A stretch of DNA of 64,000 nt from Diplonema papillatum (lineage: Eukaryota; Euglenozoa; Diplonemea; Diplonemida; Diplonemidae). Under the pieces are notes generated by a model that saw only the letters and a program-made list of their open reading frames with translations, searched no databases and was not told where the DNA came from. Position 1 is the first letter of the stretch. The number at the start of each line of letters is the position of its first letter. The translations under genes and the position numbers were made by a program. Below, one piece after another: positions 1-10,055 of the stretch. The stretch covers positions 62,001-126,000 of the forward strand of contig JAPJBO010000636.1 in the NCBI GenBank assembly GCA_030068145.1, read 5' to 3'.

Positions 1-45
1 TTAGAAGACGAGGCCTTTGGCTACCTTAAGAGAGTCATAGTTACC
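1..45 (-). rRNA. 28S rRNA fragment (domain IV), cut by the window edge
   Basis: The reverse complement reads GTAACTATGACTCTCTTAAGG then TAGCCAAAGGCCTCGTC, the highly conserved large-subunit stretch that is the usual R2 / I-PpoI target. Similarity stops at about 45, where unrelated sequence begins. It may be the end of a longer copy to the left or another stray fragment like those elsewhere in the window. Confidence 0.8.
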
Positions 46-95
46 GATCTCTCACCAGGATCCCAGCGGAAAGGCGACACTTGCCGAATGCACGA

Positions 96-316
96 CATCA
101 TGCAGGGTCAAAACCTTGTGTCTTTTTGGCCCCCAATTTTTTTCCGGAAAAAAATTGGGGTTTTTAAAATTTAAAATCTTGGAACAAACACTGCAGTAAA
201 TTTTGATGAAGTTGAGCAATTTTTTTTTCCCCAAATTTGTTTTTTTGGGGGGCCATCGGCCCCGCAGCTTCAAGCTGCGTTTAAAAAAGACACAAGGTTT
301 GACCCTGCATGACATC
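96..316. mobile_element. Foldback (MITE-like) element
   Basis: The two ends are inverted copies of about 28 bp, built around TCATGCAGGGTCAAA and CCTTGTGTCTTTTT (left about 98-127, right about 286-313). Inside lies a perfect 30-bp palindrome at 131-160 centred on TTCCGGAA, and a small hairpin at 264-278. There is no coding capacity. No clear target duplication is seen, so the superfamily is unknown. Confidence 0.6.
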
Positions 317-407
317 AAGTCCATAGCTCAGAGATACGACATACAAACACCGGAAAACCCACCGATCACCCACGAGCACGCACGAAGATGAACTTCGGAA
401 GCAAACA

Positions 408-456
408 AAAGGTCGAAAGACACCAATCTGTACGCCCGTACGGGATCGTCGGAAAC
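408..456 (+). repeat. Leader-like dispersed element, stray copy
   Basis: Contains GGTCGAAAGACACCAATCTG followed by GGGATCGTCGGAAACAC. The same pair lies just upstream of the ATGs at 54456 and 55012, and the second half lies upstream of the ATG at 38486. Here no gene follows; the sequence runs directly into the next repeat at 462. Confidence 0.6.
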
Positions 457-461
457 ACACA

Positions 462-560
462 AGAACGTGGGGGGCCAAGACTACACTCCACGAAGGAATG
501 TAACAAACAGTCCCGGACATGGCTAGCCATAACCCACAACGAAAGCGTGCACCAAATATG
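462..560 (+). repeat. Dispersed repeat C, copy 1
   Basis: Starts GAACGTGGGGGGCC and runs through CTCCACGAAGGAATG, ACAGTCCCGGACATGGC and GAAAGCGTGCAC. A near-identical copy lies at 3676-3790. A related version with a different middle lies at 10085-10262 and 14402-14585. Confidence 0.65.
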
Positions 561-599
561 CAACCCGTAACCAAAAAGCCCTTTCTTGCTCTAAGAGAA

Positions 600-1130
600 C
601 CCATTCATGAACGGTCACACGGAGACCCTAAAACCCCGGAATTTCAAGCGAACTTTAACTCTAAAAACTTTAACTCTAAAAAACGAGTTGTGAGTGGACA
701 GTGCAACTTCACGCCAGCTTACCAGAGAACACGAGCAAAAGCCGGCCGCGTTAGCCACAGCCTAAGCTAGCCAAAGCGAACGTGCACGTACAAATTTGTC
801 TTCGCCCCATCGCTACCGGTCAACCGGAAACTCTAGAGTACCGGTCCCTCAAATTGGAAAAAGAATCTCTAAAAACTCGTGAGCGCACCACAACAAAGAC
901 GGTTGGAGCTTCATGGCACGTCGGTGGCCGCAGGCCCGACGCATCGAAGGAAGAGAAAAAGGTAAAGTCGAAAGGCGGGCCATACTGCACGTCAACCTTA
1001 GGATGAATGTCGGCAGCAAAAAGTCGATCTTGGCTACCCAATAACAGGTATGGAAAGTGTGTACCAAACCTATTGCCAAGCGTCACCCGGAGACTCTAAA
1101 CCCCCCGGGTTCTTAAGCTAGTTCACTCCA
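600..1130. repeat. Three degenerate copies of the GGAGAC/TCTAAA element; no gene
   Basis: Around 617-690, 820-890 and 1083-1130 the sequence follows the pattern CCGGAGACTCTAAA, CCCCGGAGTT, CAAGCGAACTTT, ACTCTAAAA that recurs through the window (6896, 7512, 20895, 48455-49870). The intervening sequence holds no coding pattern I recognise. Confidence 0.5.
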
Positions 1131-1239
1131 AAAAAAAAAAAAGAAGAAACGAGCCACGTCCACCCGATCCTGAATTCATCTACATCACCAGAACCTGCCA
1201 ACACCGTCCTCCGACGACGCAAAGGCAGGCAACGACCTC

Positions 1240-1345
1240 ATGAAAAGTAAGTTGGGCAAACATGTACTGAAAAAGAACTCGATGCCCAATATTAAAGGCT
1301 TGACGTGGGCGGCTTTAGATTTACATCTAAATGACACCTCAACAA
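1240..1345. mobile_element. Degenerate copy of the GGTGTCA-ended MITE
   Basis: TTGACGTGGGCGGCTTTAG and ATTTACATCTAAATGACACC match the right half of the short element at 46391-46498. The left end is not clearly recognisable here. Confidence 0.4.
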
Positions 1346-1639
1346 CGATATCGACAGCGATCGAGTAAAAGGGACGCGAATAACCAGGAGAGTCCACGTG
1401 TTGTACAACTTCTATCACACTTCCATAACCGCCGTCGTGGTAACCACAACAAAACTACGCCCCACTTCTTTCCACCTTGCACTCTACGCATTCTCTTTTC
1501 GTCTTCTGGCATTCGGCCCTCCCTGCAAACAACAAAAAATGCACCGTGCTTTCCCTCATATGACAGCTCCAGCAACCATCTTCATTAACTGATCTTAACC
1601 AAAGAGCTGGAGATTCCGTTCGTTCATGCGTCTTTTTTT

Positions 1640-1815
1640 CCTTGTATACGCACCTGCTTTGTAGGAAAAATGCTTGAGGAGGCTGCCAAGTCGCGAAATC
1701 TCACACAAGGAGGTGAATGTGTAGTGGCCCACCCAAAACACAGGTGGTTGTATTGTTTTCTCTCCCTCTAGCCTCCTTCGAAGTAAGGACAATGGCAGCC
1801 TCTCGAGTATTTGTC
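1640..1815 (+). repeat. Dispersed repeat A, copy 1 (short internal spacer)
   Basis: The body runs from GCACCTGCTTTGTAGGAAA to AACACAG, then after only about 29 bp reaches TAGCCTCCTTCGAAGTAAGG and CTCGAGTATTTG. Other copies are at 6487, 12448, 36403 and (degraded) 51957. In longer copies the spacer begins GTGAAT or GTAAAT and ends in a pyrimidine tract plus CTAG, like an intron. Confidence 0.65.
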
Positions 1816-1935
1816 TTCCTTTTTTTTTTGCTCGCTCCATCGATTCGGCATCTTCTCCGCCTCCTGGGAGAACCCGTCACACGAGGCGAAAGCTTAGCTC
1901 ACGCGAGCAGGCGCGTCGCCGTTTTTATAACGTTT

Positions 1936-2022
1936 TTTTTGGGTTAACAATGGCAGCGTACTACATGAAACTTACCAAAGCAGGTGAGTTCCGCTAGTGC
2001 GCACAAACAAAAGAAAGCGCCA
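1936..2022 (+). repeat. Dispersed repeat D, copy 1
   Basis: Reads GTTAACAATGGC, TACATGAAACTTACC, AAAGCAGGTGAGTTCCGC, GTGCGCACAAACAAAAG. The same block is at 31850-31935, and a diverged version ends the tandem array at 58310-58405. GCAGGTGAGT resembles a 5' splice site, but no exon is identifiable. Confidence 0.6.
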
Positions 2023-2332
2023 CACCATTTTCTTCTGGGATCTTTTCGTTTAAGATCAACATTTGTGCACGTACGAATATCTTCGCGTCCACCACCAGCC
2101 TCAATGGTCAACCGGAGATGAAAGCCAGACCCGTGGCCCACAAATTTGCGAAACCCAAGCACCACACTGCGAGAAAATACATATAAACGCGGACAACAGA
2201 CCGGTACGGGCTACAAGGCAACCCCTGCTCAACTAGCATCGGTTGAGCTCGCTGTCGACTTCGAGTTGTATTCCGGCTTGGACGTACGGCTGCCCAAGAA
2301 GGAGGCGAAAGCTTCGCGAGAAAGCGAACGGC

Positions 2333-3601
2333 ATGCGATGCATGATCAGTGCCGTCATGAAGCTGGCGGCCCAGCAAGAGCTCGGCGGCTGCCTGCCCGG
2401 ATCGATAAAGGCGGTGACCACGGCACTGTCCTTTATTGGACTGCCCAGCCTGCCGGGCCTGGAACCCAGACCCCGACACCGGATGCCCGCTACAGGAGGA
2501 ATCGTCCAGGAACAGTTGAAGGGGAACGGAGCCTACGACAATGGGCCCGTGTACAACGACGAACGACGCGCGAGGGCAGGCCGGTGGCCCGCCCCCCAGA
2601 GACCTGCCGCAAACCCGGACCCCGTCCATTTTCTGGGCGCGGTGGTCGACAAGAGGAACGCGACGAAGTGCGTCGCGCACTACAAGGGGAAGTGTGAGGT
2701 CTGCCGCCGCCTCGGAGACAAACAGGGGCCCACCGTGCAGGCGTGCTGTCGGCACCACCACGCCGCCGACGACGGGCTACCCATCGCGATCTGCGACCGA
2801 CACCGAATGTCCAGGTGCGCGGTCTGCAACACGCCGAAGACGTGCTGTGCCGCAGGGCACCACGGGTGCCGCGAACACAACCGCGGCCCGTGCGAAGGGT
2901 GCCGCCAGCTGCCGACGCTCGCAGAGCGACGACCCGCCGCGTGCTGCGGCAAAGGGCACCACAGTGCCGACGAACCGAAGGCTACGAAGCCCGCCGCACC
3001 ACCCAACACGAACACGCCGGCGCCCGCGGCCACGCCGCGCTCGCCTGCGGCTGAGCAACTGTCCGAGTCGCCCAGGAAGGGGCGGAAGCGTATCCTGCAG
3101 GAGACCCCGCGACCGACCACCCACCGGGGGCCGAAGCGCCCGGCCACAGCGACGCGGCAACGCACGCGAACGGCGCGGTGCCTCACCAGCTCACCAACCT
3201 CCCCGCCTTCATCACCGTCATCATCACCGTCGCCCAAGACGTCATCAACGGGGAACATCATCCCCATACAAACAACCCTTCCGCGCACGCCAACCGGCGA
3301 GCCCAAAGACGCGCCTCCCAGAAGGAGGCGGAAGCGACCCCTGCAGGAGTCCTCGAAGCTCGCATCCCCGACAGGGAAGCCACGAAGATCGAAGCGATCG
3401 CGGCAGGCCGTGAACAACTCTACGCTCGATCACGAAATGGAATGCCTGACTTCTTCCCCATCGTCGACCCGGAAACAGCCAAACCGGCCCGGAAAGTCCG
3501 CACCGCGAAAGCGAGCGGGAATTGAACTTGACTTGGAAATGGCTAGTTTGACCACATCCTCATCATCGTTGACTCTCCCGACGGACGACGTCATAAAGTA
3601 A
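2333..3601 (+). CDS. Cys/His-rich putative zinc-binding protein with basic Ser/Pro tail
   Basis: About 422 residues from the first in-frame ATG; the frame is open further upstream, so the start is uncertain, and later Met codons follow within eight residues. Family not recognised. Residues about 110-220 carry three units of the form CxxC, 4 to 13 residues, CCxxxHH: (1) CEVC with CCRHHHA, (2) CAVC with CCAAGHHGC, (3) CEGC with CCGKGHHSA. That spacing suggests zinc binding. The second half is disordered and rich in Pro, Ser, Thr and Arg, with three related basic motifs (GRKRILQE, RRKRPLQE, PRKRAG), each followed by a Ser/Thr cluster such as LTSSPSS; these look like nuclear localisation signals. 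The gene is GC-rich and sits alone between repeats. It may be a nuclear regulatory protein, but nothing beyond composition and Cys/His spacing supports a function. Confidence 0.6.
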   Translation: MRCMISAVMKLAAQQELGGCLPGSIKAVTTALSFIGLPSLPGLEPRPRHRMPATGGIVQEQLKGNGAYDNGPVYNDERRARAGRWPAPQRPAANPDPVHFLGAVVDKRNATKCVAHYKGKCEVCRRLGDKQGPTVQACCRHHHAADDGLPIAICDRHRMSRCAVCNTPKTCCAAGHHGCREHNRGPCEGCRQLPTLAERRPAACCGKGHHSADEPKATKPAAPPNTNTPAPAATPRSPAAEQLSESPRKGRKRILQETPRPTTHRGPKRPATATRQRTRTARCLTSSPTSPPSSPSSSPSPKTSSTGNIIPIQTTLPRTPTGEPKDAPPRRRRKRPLQESSKLASPTGKPRRSKRSRQAVNNSTLDHEMECLTSSPSSTRKQPNRPGKSAPRKRAGIELDLEMASLTTSSSSLTLPTDDVIK

Positions 3602-3675
3602 CGCTAGCCCGTGAACAGTGCTCGCCTGCCTTGATGGCACTTGCACCTTAAAGAACTCAATGCTCAACTTGTAGA

Positions 3676-3790
3676 ACGTGGGGGGCCCAAGACTACACTC
3701 CACGAAGGAATGTACTTGGTGTCGGTCACAAACAGTCCCGGACATGGCTAGCCATAACCCATAACGAAAGCGTGCACAAAATATACAATC
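3676..3790 (+). repeat. Dispersed repeat C, copy 2
   Basis: Matches 462-560 with a small insertion (TACTTGGTGTCGGTC). It starts 75 bp after the stop codon of the Cys/His-rich gene, so it could form that gene's 3' flank. Confidence 0.65.
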
Positions 3791-3806
3791 GCGTCCCAAA
3801 AATATT

Positions 3807-4104
3807 ATGGTACCCAACCCCACAGGGAACCCAGAAGCATTCGGAAACCCCCGAAAAGCTTGATCCAGACTGGTTGAAAACGCCCGCAAAATGTGTCGCC
3901 AAACTGACGGGGTGACCATAATTGACCCATAAAGGACCCATGAAGACCCCTCTTTCGCCGAACGAAGTTGTGCAGATGTGTCGGCTCCGCCCCAAGACGC
4001 CGCACATCGGCGAAAACGGCACCGAAACACCGCCCAAAACCACCCCATAGTAACAGTCTACATCTGCAAACGCCGGAAGCCTTCAAACTAATACCCTGCT
4101 TTGA
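3807..4104 (-). repeat. Dispersed repeat I, longest copy
   Basis: On the minus strand it runs from AGGGTATTAGTTTGAAGGC through GGGGTGGTTTTGGGCGG and TTTCCGAATGCTTCTGGG to GGTTGGGTACC. A copy at 40139-40292 (plus strand) has the same ends but lacks most of the middle, and a partial copy is at 4985-5120. There is no coding sequence. Confidence 0.6.
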
Positions 4105-4128
4105 AGCAGGGCATTAGCTTCCCATTCA

Positions 4129-4152
4129 AAATTCCGTCAGCTGACGGAATTT
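4129..4152. repeat. Perfect 24-bp palindrome
   Basis: A self-complementary sequence centred on CAGCTG with arms AAATTCCGT / ACGGAATTT. ACGGAATTTGGAAA recurs at about 4721, so this may mark one edge of a roughly 600-bp inserted segment. Confidence 0.6.
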
Positions 4153-4980
4153 GGAAATCCGGGCGGCTCAAAAAATAAGAAACTAAAAGTGCAAAAAACG
4201 ACCTTCGATGAAAAAAGTCGTGGGGGTCCGGTGGAGGCGTGGGTTAGGCCAGCTGTGTCAGCTGGCTGGCGGTCAGGGGCAGGCCATCGGTGGGTCGCCG
4301 CTGGGCATGGTGGGCTGGCTGGCAGAAGTTTGGGGCTGCTGTGGGTGCCGAGTGAGAGAGTCGAAGCTCAGAAGCAGCCCGGAATTCTTGACAGATTCTC
4401 TCCGAGTTGACACAAGTGCCTTGTTCCGTGTGATCTCCGGTCTGCATCTACTCATGCCAATGATTTACCAGCACACAGTATCTGAGTGGTGGATGAATTT
4501 GAAATGGGCTGTTGGCTTCAAATTAAACATATCGACCAACGTACTGGTGGCACTGTTTGCCATCTGTGCGACCCTCGCCCCGCTCCCCCTGGTGCACACT
4601 TCTCCACCTGAATGTACCGTAGGGGCGGAGCCCCCCCATGCCCCCCTTTTGGAAGGTTCGGGTGGCCTGGACGGAGGCAACTCGATTTCAGAGCGGAAAA
4701 AGCAAATTGGCTATTGAGACGGAATTTGGAAAACTGTGGAAAAATGAAGCTAATAGCCTGTTTCAATTTTGAAGACAAAAAAACAAAAAAAGAACGCCGT
4801 CCCACTGTGACTCACAGGCAACTGACTGCGCGATAATCGCCGGAAACCCGAAAAAAAAAGATTCTATTAGTGTTGCCGCGCATCGGGCTCTTGTTGCTGG
4901 TGGCGGGGGGTCATTTGCGTGCAAATGAGCACCGTACTGTGCCAGCCTTTCGCTTGGTGGACTCCGGAAAGGGTCACTTT
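4153..4980. other. Gene-free stretch with one doubtful ORF
   Basis: A 169-residue open frame starts with an ATG at 4208, but it has no recognisable domain, sits between repeat edges and shows no composition bias shared with the convincing genes. I see no RNA gene or other supported feature. Confidence 0.3.
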
Positions 4981-4984
4981 TGCC

Positions 4985-5120
4985 GCGCTTTCTTCGTGCT
5001 TTCAGGGTCCTTTCAGGGTCCCGGCGGTTTGGCGACACATTTTGCAGGTGTTTTATGAGTGTGGATCAAACTTTCCTGGGGTTTCCGAATGTTTTTGGGT
5101 TCCCTGTGTGGTTGTGTCCT
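4985..5120 (+). repeat. Dispersed repeat I, partial copy
   Basis: Shares TTTGGCGACACATTTTGC, GGGGTTTCCGAATG and GGGTTCCCTGTG with the copies at 3807-4104 and 40139-40292. Confidence 0.5.
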
Positions 5121-5378
5121 AGTCGGGCTGTTTTTTGTGGCTGCGGTTTGGGTTTTGGTGTTTTTCCTTTAGGAATTGCCTAGGAATTGGCTTGGTGCAA
5201 CCCCGTGTCGGGCGCGACTGCTGTTGACAGTTGCTGACAAGTTCGTAAGCCGAAAAGGAATCGGAGTCTTCGCTTTCCCGCTGAAGAAGAGTGCCCGTAC
5301 ACTCTTAAGTCATCGCAGCCGCCAGCAGGACCAGCCAGCGTCAGAACTCCCATGCCAGTATGGCCGGTAAGCCCCCCC

Positions 5379-6034
5379 CCCCAAGGGTACCTGTAAATCC
5401 AGGGCCTCCAGGGCCCGGGCCCCGGGCCCCGGGCCCCGGGTTAGCGCTAGGGTCCAGATAGGGTCCAGGCCCACGGTAATCACGCCATCCAAGGATGGAA
5501 TCTTCAATATTGCAGCTTCCACAACAAGCGGAGAGCAAGACGAGAAAAATCAAGAAATAAACTTGATAAAATTTGATAAAAAAAGCTCACAGTCGTGCAT
5601 TTACCATATGGGCTGAGCGGGCGGAGGCTCGAAGGTGAAATGGTCAAAATGCCCTGGGAAAAATGTGGGACAAAACTTTCCGAAATGCGGGTTTTTAGAG
5701 ATTCCGGCCCAAAAAAAAATTTTTTTTTTCAACGCCCACCTTGCCACCTGTGACCTTGGGTGAGCCGTGGTACCCTTTATGCAGCCAGCTAGACCTGCCA
5801 GAACCTGAAAACCTCCTTCAGGTTTCGTGGCTGTGTCAAAAAATACATTCCGAGGACGTTTTTGAACGCTTTTGAGTCCGTTGAGCTCAAGGACAGTCTG
5901 GGGCCCTGGAATGGAATTGTAAACGAATTGCATCTCGTACCAAAGAGTTTTTCCTTGGGTAATCGTTCAGGGCCAAAAACCCTGGAAAATTTTCCAGGGC
6001 CCGGGCCCCGGATTACAGGTACCCCTGCCCCCAC
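5379..6034. mobile_element. Element with inverted ends built on GGGTACCTGTAA and GGGCCCGGGCCCC
   Basis: The left end (about 5387-5435) reads GGGTACCTGTAAATCC then a GGGCCCGGG run. The right end (about 5993-6028) is its inverse, CCCGGGCCCCGG then ATTACAGGTACCCC. The interior has an A9/T10 run near 5710 followed by CGCCCACC; a similar arrangement occurs near 58665. No transposase frame is visible. Confidence 0.5.
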
Positions 6035-6486
6035 GAGCGAAAATAAAAAGTGGGGGGCCCAGGGCCACATTCAATGCGAATGTGTTGTCGTTTTCATAAT
6101 TTTGCTAGCAAAACAAGGAGCGAAAATGTACGTGCAAAAGTGTGAGTAAGGCATGGAAAACACAGCTGCAACGACCATCCAACAGAACAGGCACCAGCCA
6201 TACCCACACCCAAGGAAAGAAGCGAGAGCTCACCGTGTAGAAACCACCCCAGTTTTCGTGCTCAAGACAACGCGCGTGATGTTGAAAGAACAAGCGAGCC
6301 GCTAATGGAAACGCATCCTGTATCGTATAAGGTTCTTTATTCTTATTTCCCTCCCTTCACCACCACCACCCCCCACTCCACCAGACTCACACCGCTGTCC
6401 TGTCTGCAGACACCCAAAACTACAAGGCTCGACAACGTTCGATCGGGCAAGGGGCGAAATGGCTCAACTCGATCTCACTTCTTTTT

Positions 6487-6620
6487 TGTATAAGCACCTG
6501 CTTTGTAGGAAATGCTTGAGGAGACTGCCAGTTGCGATAGACAAAGGAAGGTGAATGTGCTGTAACCCACACGAAACACAGGTAAATCTGGGTTTAGTGG
6601 CGGGCGTAAGCGTACAACAA
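6487..6620 (+). repeat. Dispersed repeat A, copy 2 (body)
   Basis: Reads AAGCACCTGCTTTGTAGG, TGAGGAGACTGCCAG, CCCACACGAAACACAG then GTAAATCTGGG and GGCGGGCGTAAGCG. The tail that normally follows is displaced to 6995-7070. Confidence 0.65.
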
Positions 6621-6889
6621 AAAGTTGCAATACGATATAGTTACGGATATTCAACCTGCGCAAACCATAAGCAGCACCACAAATACACGAAAAGAGACGG
6701 TCAGACGGTACCAAGAAGACAGCCAGTCACCTACTGCGGCACCATACTGAGGAGGGCCTACCGTAAGTAAGGTATGTGGACAATGGCCGAAACCACCAAT
6801 GACCAACAACCAAGGTACCCAGCGATCCTCTTACCTCGTGTAACCACCACTCTTACGACACTCAGAGCACAAAGAATATCTTCCCTTGA

Positions 6890-7070
6890 CGACGAAGGTC
6901 ACCCGGAGACTAAAACCCCGGAGTTTCAAGCGAACTTTCACTCTTAAAAGGAACGTTGACAGTTTCACTCTAAAAAAAATTAACGCTAAAGAGACACTTT
7001 GTAGTTGTGTTGTTTTCTCCCCCTCTAGCCTCCTTCGAAATGAGCACAAGGCAGTCCCTCGAGTATTTTT
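6890..7070 (+). repeat. GGAGAC/TCTAAA element followed by the tail of repeat A
   Basis: 6900-6985 holds CACCCGGAGACTAAAACCCC, GGAGTTTCAAGCGAAC and TTTCACTC. 6995-7070 holds GTTTTCTCCCCCTCTAG, CCTCCTTCGAAATGAGCAC and CCCTCGAGTATTTTTG, the 3' part of repeat A. CTCCCCCTCTAG resembles a 3' splice site. Confidence 0.5.
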
Positions 7071-7621
7071 GTGCATCTTTAACACGAGGGATTAGTAGTT
7101 GGCAGCAGAACACGTGCCAGAGCAGGCGAATTCCGCGAGATTGCGACGCAAACAAAAGAAAGCACCGAGGCCACATTTCTCGTTTTCGCGGCATAGAGAA
7201 AGGAGGACCTCTCTTTGGCACCTGAGACTGTGTAGCTGCATCGCGGCAAAACGTGACTCTCCCGGGTGTCACGTGGCGAAAGCCGGTATCGTGTGGTTAC
7301 ACATACACACGGGCGTTCCCATGTTTTGTCTGCTCATGCAACAATGACCCGGTTCAAACTGGCACGGCGCATCAAAAAAGAGGAGGGCCTACCGTAAGTA
7401 AGGTATGTGGGTAATTGGCCAACAGCGAAGGTACCCACCGAACCTCTTACCTCGTCTAACCGCCACTCCTACGACGCTCAGAGCCACTAAGGTTATCTTC
7501 CGATGTAGACGGAGGTCGCCTGCAGACTTTCGGCCCCCGGAGTTTCAAGCGAACTTTCACTGGGGGTGATCCACTCCTGATTTCTTCCAGGCCTTCTTGC
7601 ATGTTGTGCCCGCAATGAAGT

Positions 7622-7756
7622 GTCAGCTTGGAACTGTTACGAACAAGAGGAATCCAACTGGTTAATTAAACCACAGCATTTCGCTTCATCACAGCGGTGG
7701 CGAGTGGAATGTGACTTCTGCCCAGTGCCCTGCATGTCAACGCTGAGAGATCAGGT

Positions 7757-7793
<37 letters not shown>
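7622..7793 (+). rRNA. 28S rRNA fragment (domain IV)
   Basis: Recognised from GGAATCC, TTAATTAAA, TTCTGCCCAGTGC, AGCGCGGGTAAACGGC and GGGAGTAACTATGACTCTC. It stops exactly after CTCTC, just before the TTAAGG that forms the usual R2 / I-PpoI site, and unrelated sequence follows. The neighbouring fragment at 7892 comes from an earlier part of 28S, so the order is scrambled and this is not a functional gene. Confidence 0.85.
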
Positions 7794-7891
7794 GCTATTT
7801 CTTAGCACACGGTGCGGCGTATTCCGATTTTTGGACCCGACAAATCTTGCTGTCGGTTCATCAGCGAAGGAAGAGCCATCCGATCTTCTAC

Positions 7892-8310
7892 TACCCGTCT
7901 TGGAACACGGACCAAGGATTCTAACACGTGTGCGAGGCTTAGGGTGTCAAACCCACAAGCCGCACTGAAAGGGAGATGTGCCAATCCTTGAGGACGCAGC
8001 ACAGCCCGATCCTGATTTACTGGAAAGGGATTTGAGGTTAAGTACACTTGTTGGAACCCGAAAGATGGTGAACTATGCCTGGATAGGACGAAGCCGGGGG
8101 ACACCCTGGTGGAGGTCCGATGCGGTGTTGACGTGCAAATCGCTCGTCAAAGCTGGGTATAGGGGCGAAAGACCCATCGAACCATCTAGTAGTCCAAAGT
8201 TTCCCTCAGGATAGCTAGAACCAAAACAGGATTTACGCCAGGTAAAGCGAATGATTGGAGGCATTGGCGAAATCGCTTCCTCGACCTATTCTCAAACTTT
8301 CAATGGGCGT
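7892..8310 (+). rRNA. 28S rRNA fragment (domain II)
   Basis: Contains ACCCGTCTTGGAACACGG, ACCAAGGATTCTAAC, CCCGAAAGATGGTGAACTAT, GGTATAGGGGCGAAAGAC, TTCCCTCAGGATAGC, GGTAAAGCGAATGATT and TATTCTCAAACTTTCAATGG in the normal order. In a true 28S this lies upstream of the piece at 7622-7793, not downstream. Parts of the same region recur at 48493, 50763, 51247 and 60973. Confidence 0.9.
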
Positions 8311-9555
8311 GAGCAGAGGGGTTACTTCATTGAACCCTGACGTAGAATCCTGGTAAAAAACCCAAAATAAATACGACGGGTATCATACATGCCGTGGTGG
8401 TGGTTGTCGTGGTTGATACACCACAAGAAAAAATATTGTATACACCAGTAATTTCTCTGGGGCCTACTTTTGGAAGTCGCAATCGAAAGTCCAAGTATGG
8501 CGATCGCGGAGAAAAAAACCCCTTCAAGCTTCACTTTGAACATCAGCTCGAAGAAAGTCCGAAAGAGGCGAAACGGAGCTTGTCAACACACATCCCCACA
8601 TACGCACACCCAGCAAGGTTACTTGAGCGCCTTTGCATGCCCTTGCGCCAGCGCTTGTCAACGCACATACCCACACGGGGTTGTGATTGTACACCATTCC
8701 CCATTTCTTTTTTGCCGTCCCCTCTTTTTATTTTTTTTTAGAATTAAACAAGACTACGCCTTTCTTTTCTCCTTCTACTCTCGTCCTCTCTCTCTCTCTC
8801 TCTCCTACGTTTCTTCCTGGGTGTTAGGAAGGCACACGCCCCCTTTCATTTTCTTCGAAGAAGACTTGCTAGCATCAAACACGTATAAGAGGCAGCGTTG
8901 TGCGTAAATATTAAACTAAGCACCCTCTCCTCCCCTACAATGAAACCAAGAAAGTTGTGCTCGCACCGGACCAGGACTGAAAGTCCCCATCCAAAGGACC
9001 CACTGACGAGCTTTAAATTGGAGTCTGCGTTCAAGAGCGAAATTCGAAGAACAGCACCGTGTTTAAAAAAGAAAACATGGGGACCCATCCTTCAAGGTTT
9101 TATTCCCTACTCAGGGCCCTCTTCCCATTTTTTTTTGCATTTCTTTTCTTCACAACATCGTCTTCGAAGAAGACTTGATGCTAGCACCAATCATGCATGA
9201 GAGGCAGTGTTCTGTCTAAGCATTAAGTTTGCACTCGTTAAGCTAAAGATTTTCCACACCTTTTCCGCGGATGACTTGCCTGCGCACTCGCAACACAGGT
9301 GTGTGGCGGTGTTAATGGCGGTGTTAACATAGCCACAGAAAGGATAGTTCGTGGTTCAATAAGATGGATGTCAGTTTGAATGAGTACGAGTCGACATACT
9401 GCATGCTCTAGACATGGAGAAAATGCACAGTGTGAATCTGCCGTGTGCCATTGATGCGAATGCAACTAATGGCAACGGCTGACGAGATACAGCGCGAGGT
9501 GGTCGGATGCCCAACACGTAGTATCCCCTTCCCCCGCTACTCTACGGCACCAGAA
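8311..9555. other. Gene-free stretch with two copies of repeat F
   Basis: Repeat F (TTCGAAGAAGACTTGATGC, TAGCATCAAACAC, GAGAGGCAG) is at 8855-8915 and 9163-9235; further copies are at 10336, 11745 and, diverged, 54810. A short CT tract is near 8787. No coding region is supported. Confidence 0.45.
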
Positions 9556-9576
9556 AGTCCAAAAAAACCATGGTAA

Positions 9577-9864
9577 AGAAACCCACTCCAATGTCCGAAC
9601 TGCCACACACGAACGACGAAAACTGGCACTGCAATAAAAGGCATTTACGGCCTGAGCATCCACCTGCGTTTTTGCAAGAAGAAACTACGACGCACACCAC
9701 CACGCCACAGCACCACGCCTGCAAGCTCAGCAGGCAAAAGGGAGATTTGCCCGTACTGTCACAGCGACGGACAGACACCGAACAAACCACAATTTACAAG
9801 CCTACGACACCACAAACCGTGGTGCAAAACTAAACACCGCAAACCAGGAGCTACGACCAGATAA
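9577..9864 (+). pseudogene. Two-finger C2HC zinc-finger ORF without a start in frame
   Basis: The plus frame beginning at 9577 encodes two fingers. The first is LQCPNC, 21 residues, then IHLRFC. The second is ICPYC, 17 residues, then HHKPWC. A Lys/Arg-rich linker and tail surround them. An ATG lies at 9570 but in a different frame, so a one-base change separates start and fingers. The first finger matches the finger at 46130-46225 downstream of the OTU protease (QCxxC, TT[KR][TS]G, G[LV]x[IV]HxRxC). The sequence around the ATG also resembles 49535-49580. The fold resembles the DNA-binding fingers of transposable-element proteins; function is inferred only from this. Confidence 0.5.
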
Positions 9865-10055
9865 CCAGCCACGATGCCAGAGTGCATTCAGAGTACCTTA
9901 ACTGCGGAGGACAACAAGCAGTCGCCACTTACGCAAAAAGAAATATTTTTTTTTTAGCCCTTCACCTTCTCTTTCTACTACCCGACCCTCCCACCGCACG
10001 TCCTCCTCAACCCAAAGGAAGTAAGAACGCATATTACAGACCGATACGAGCTGCA

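Noticed and set aside
4208-4717. 169-residue ORF with some hydrophobic segments
   Set aside because: No domain, no conserved copy, lies between repeat edges; insufficient support.
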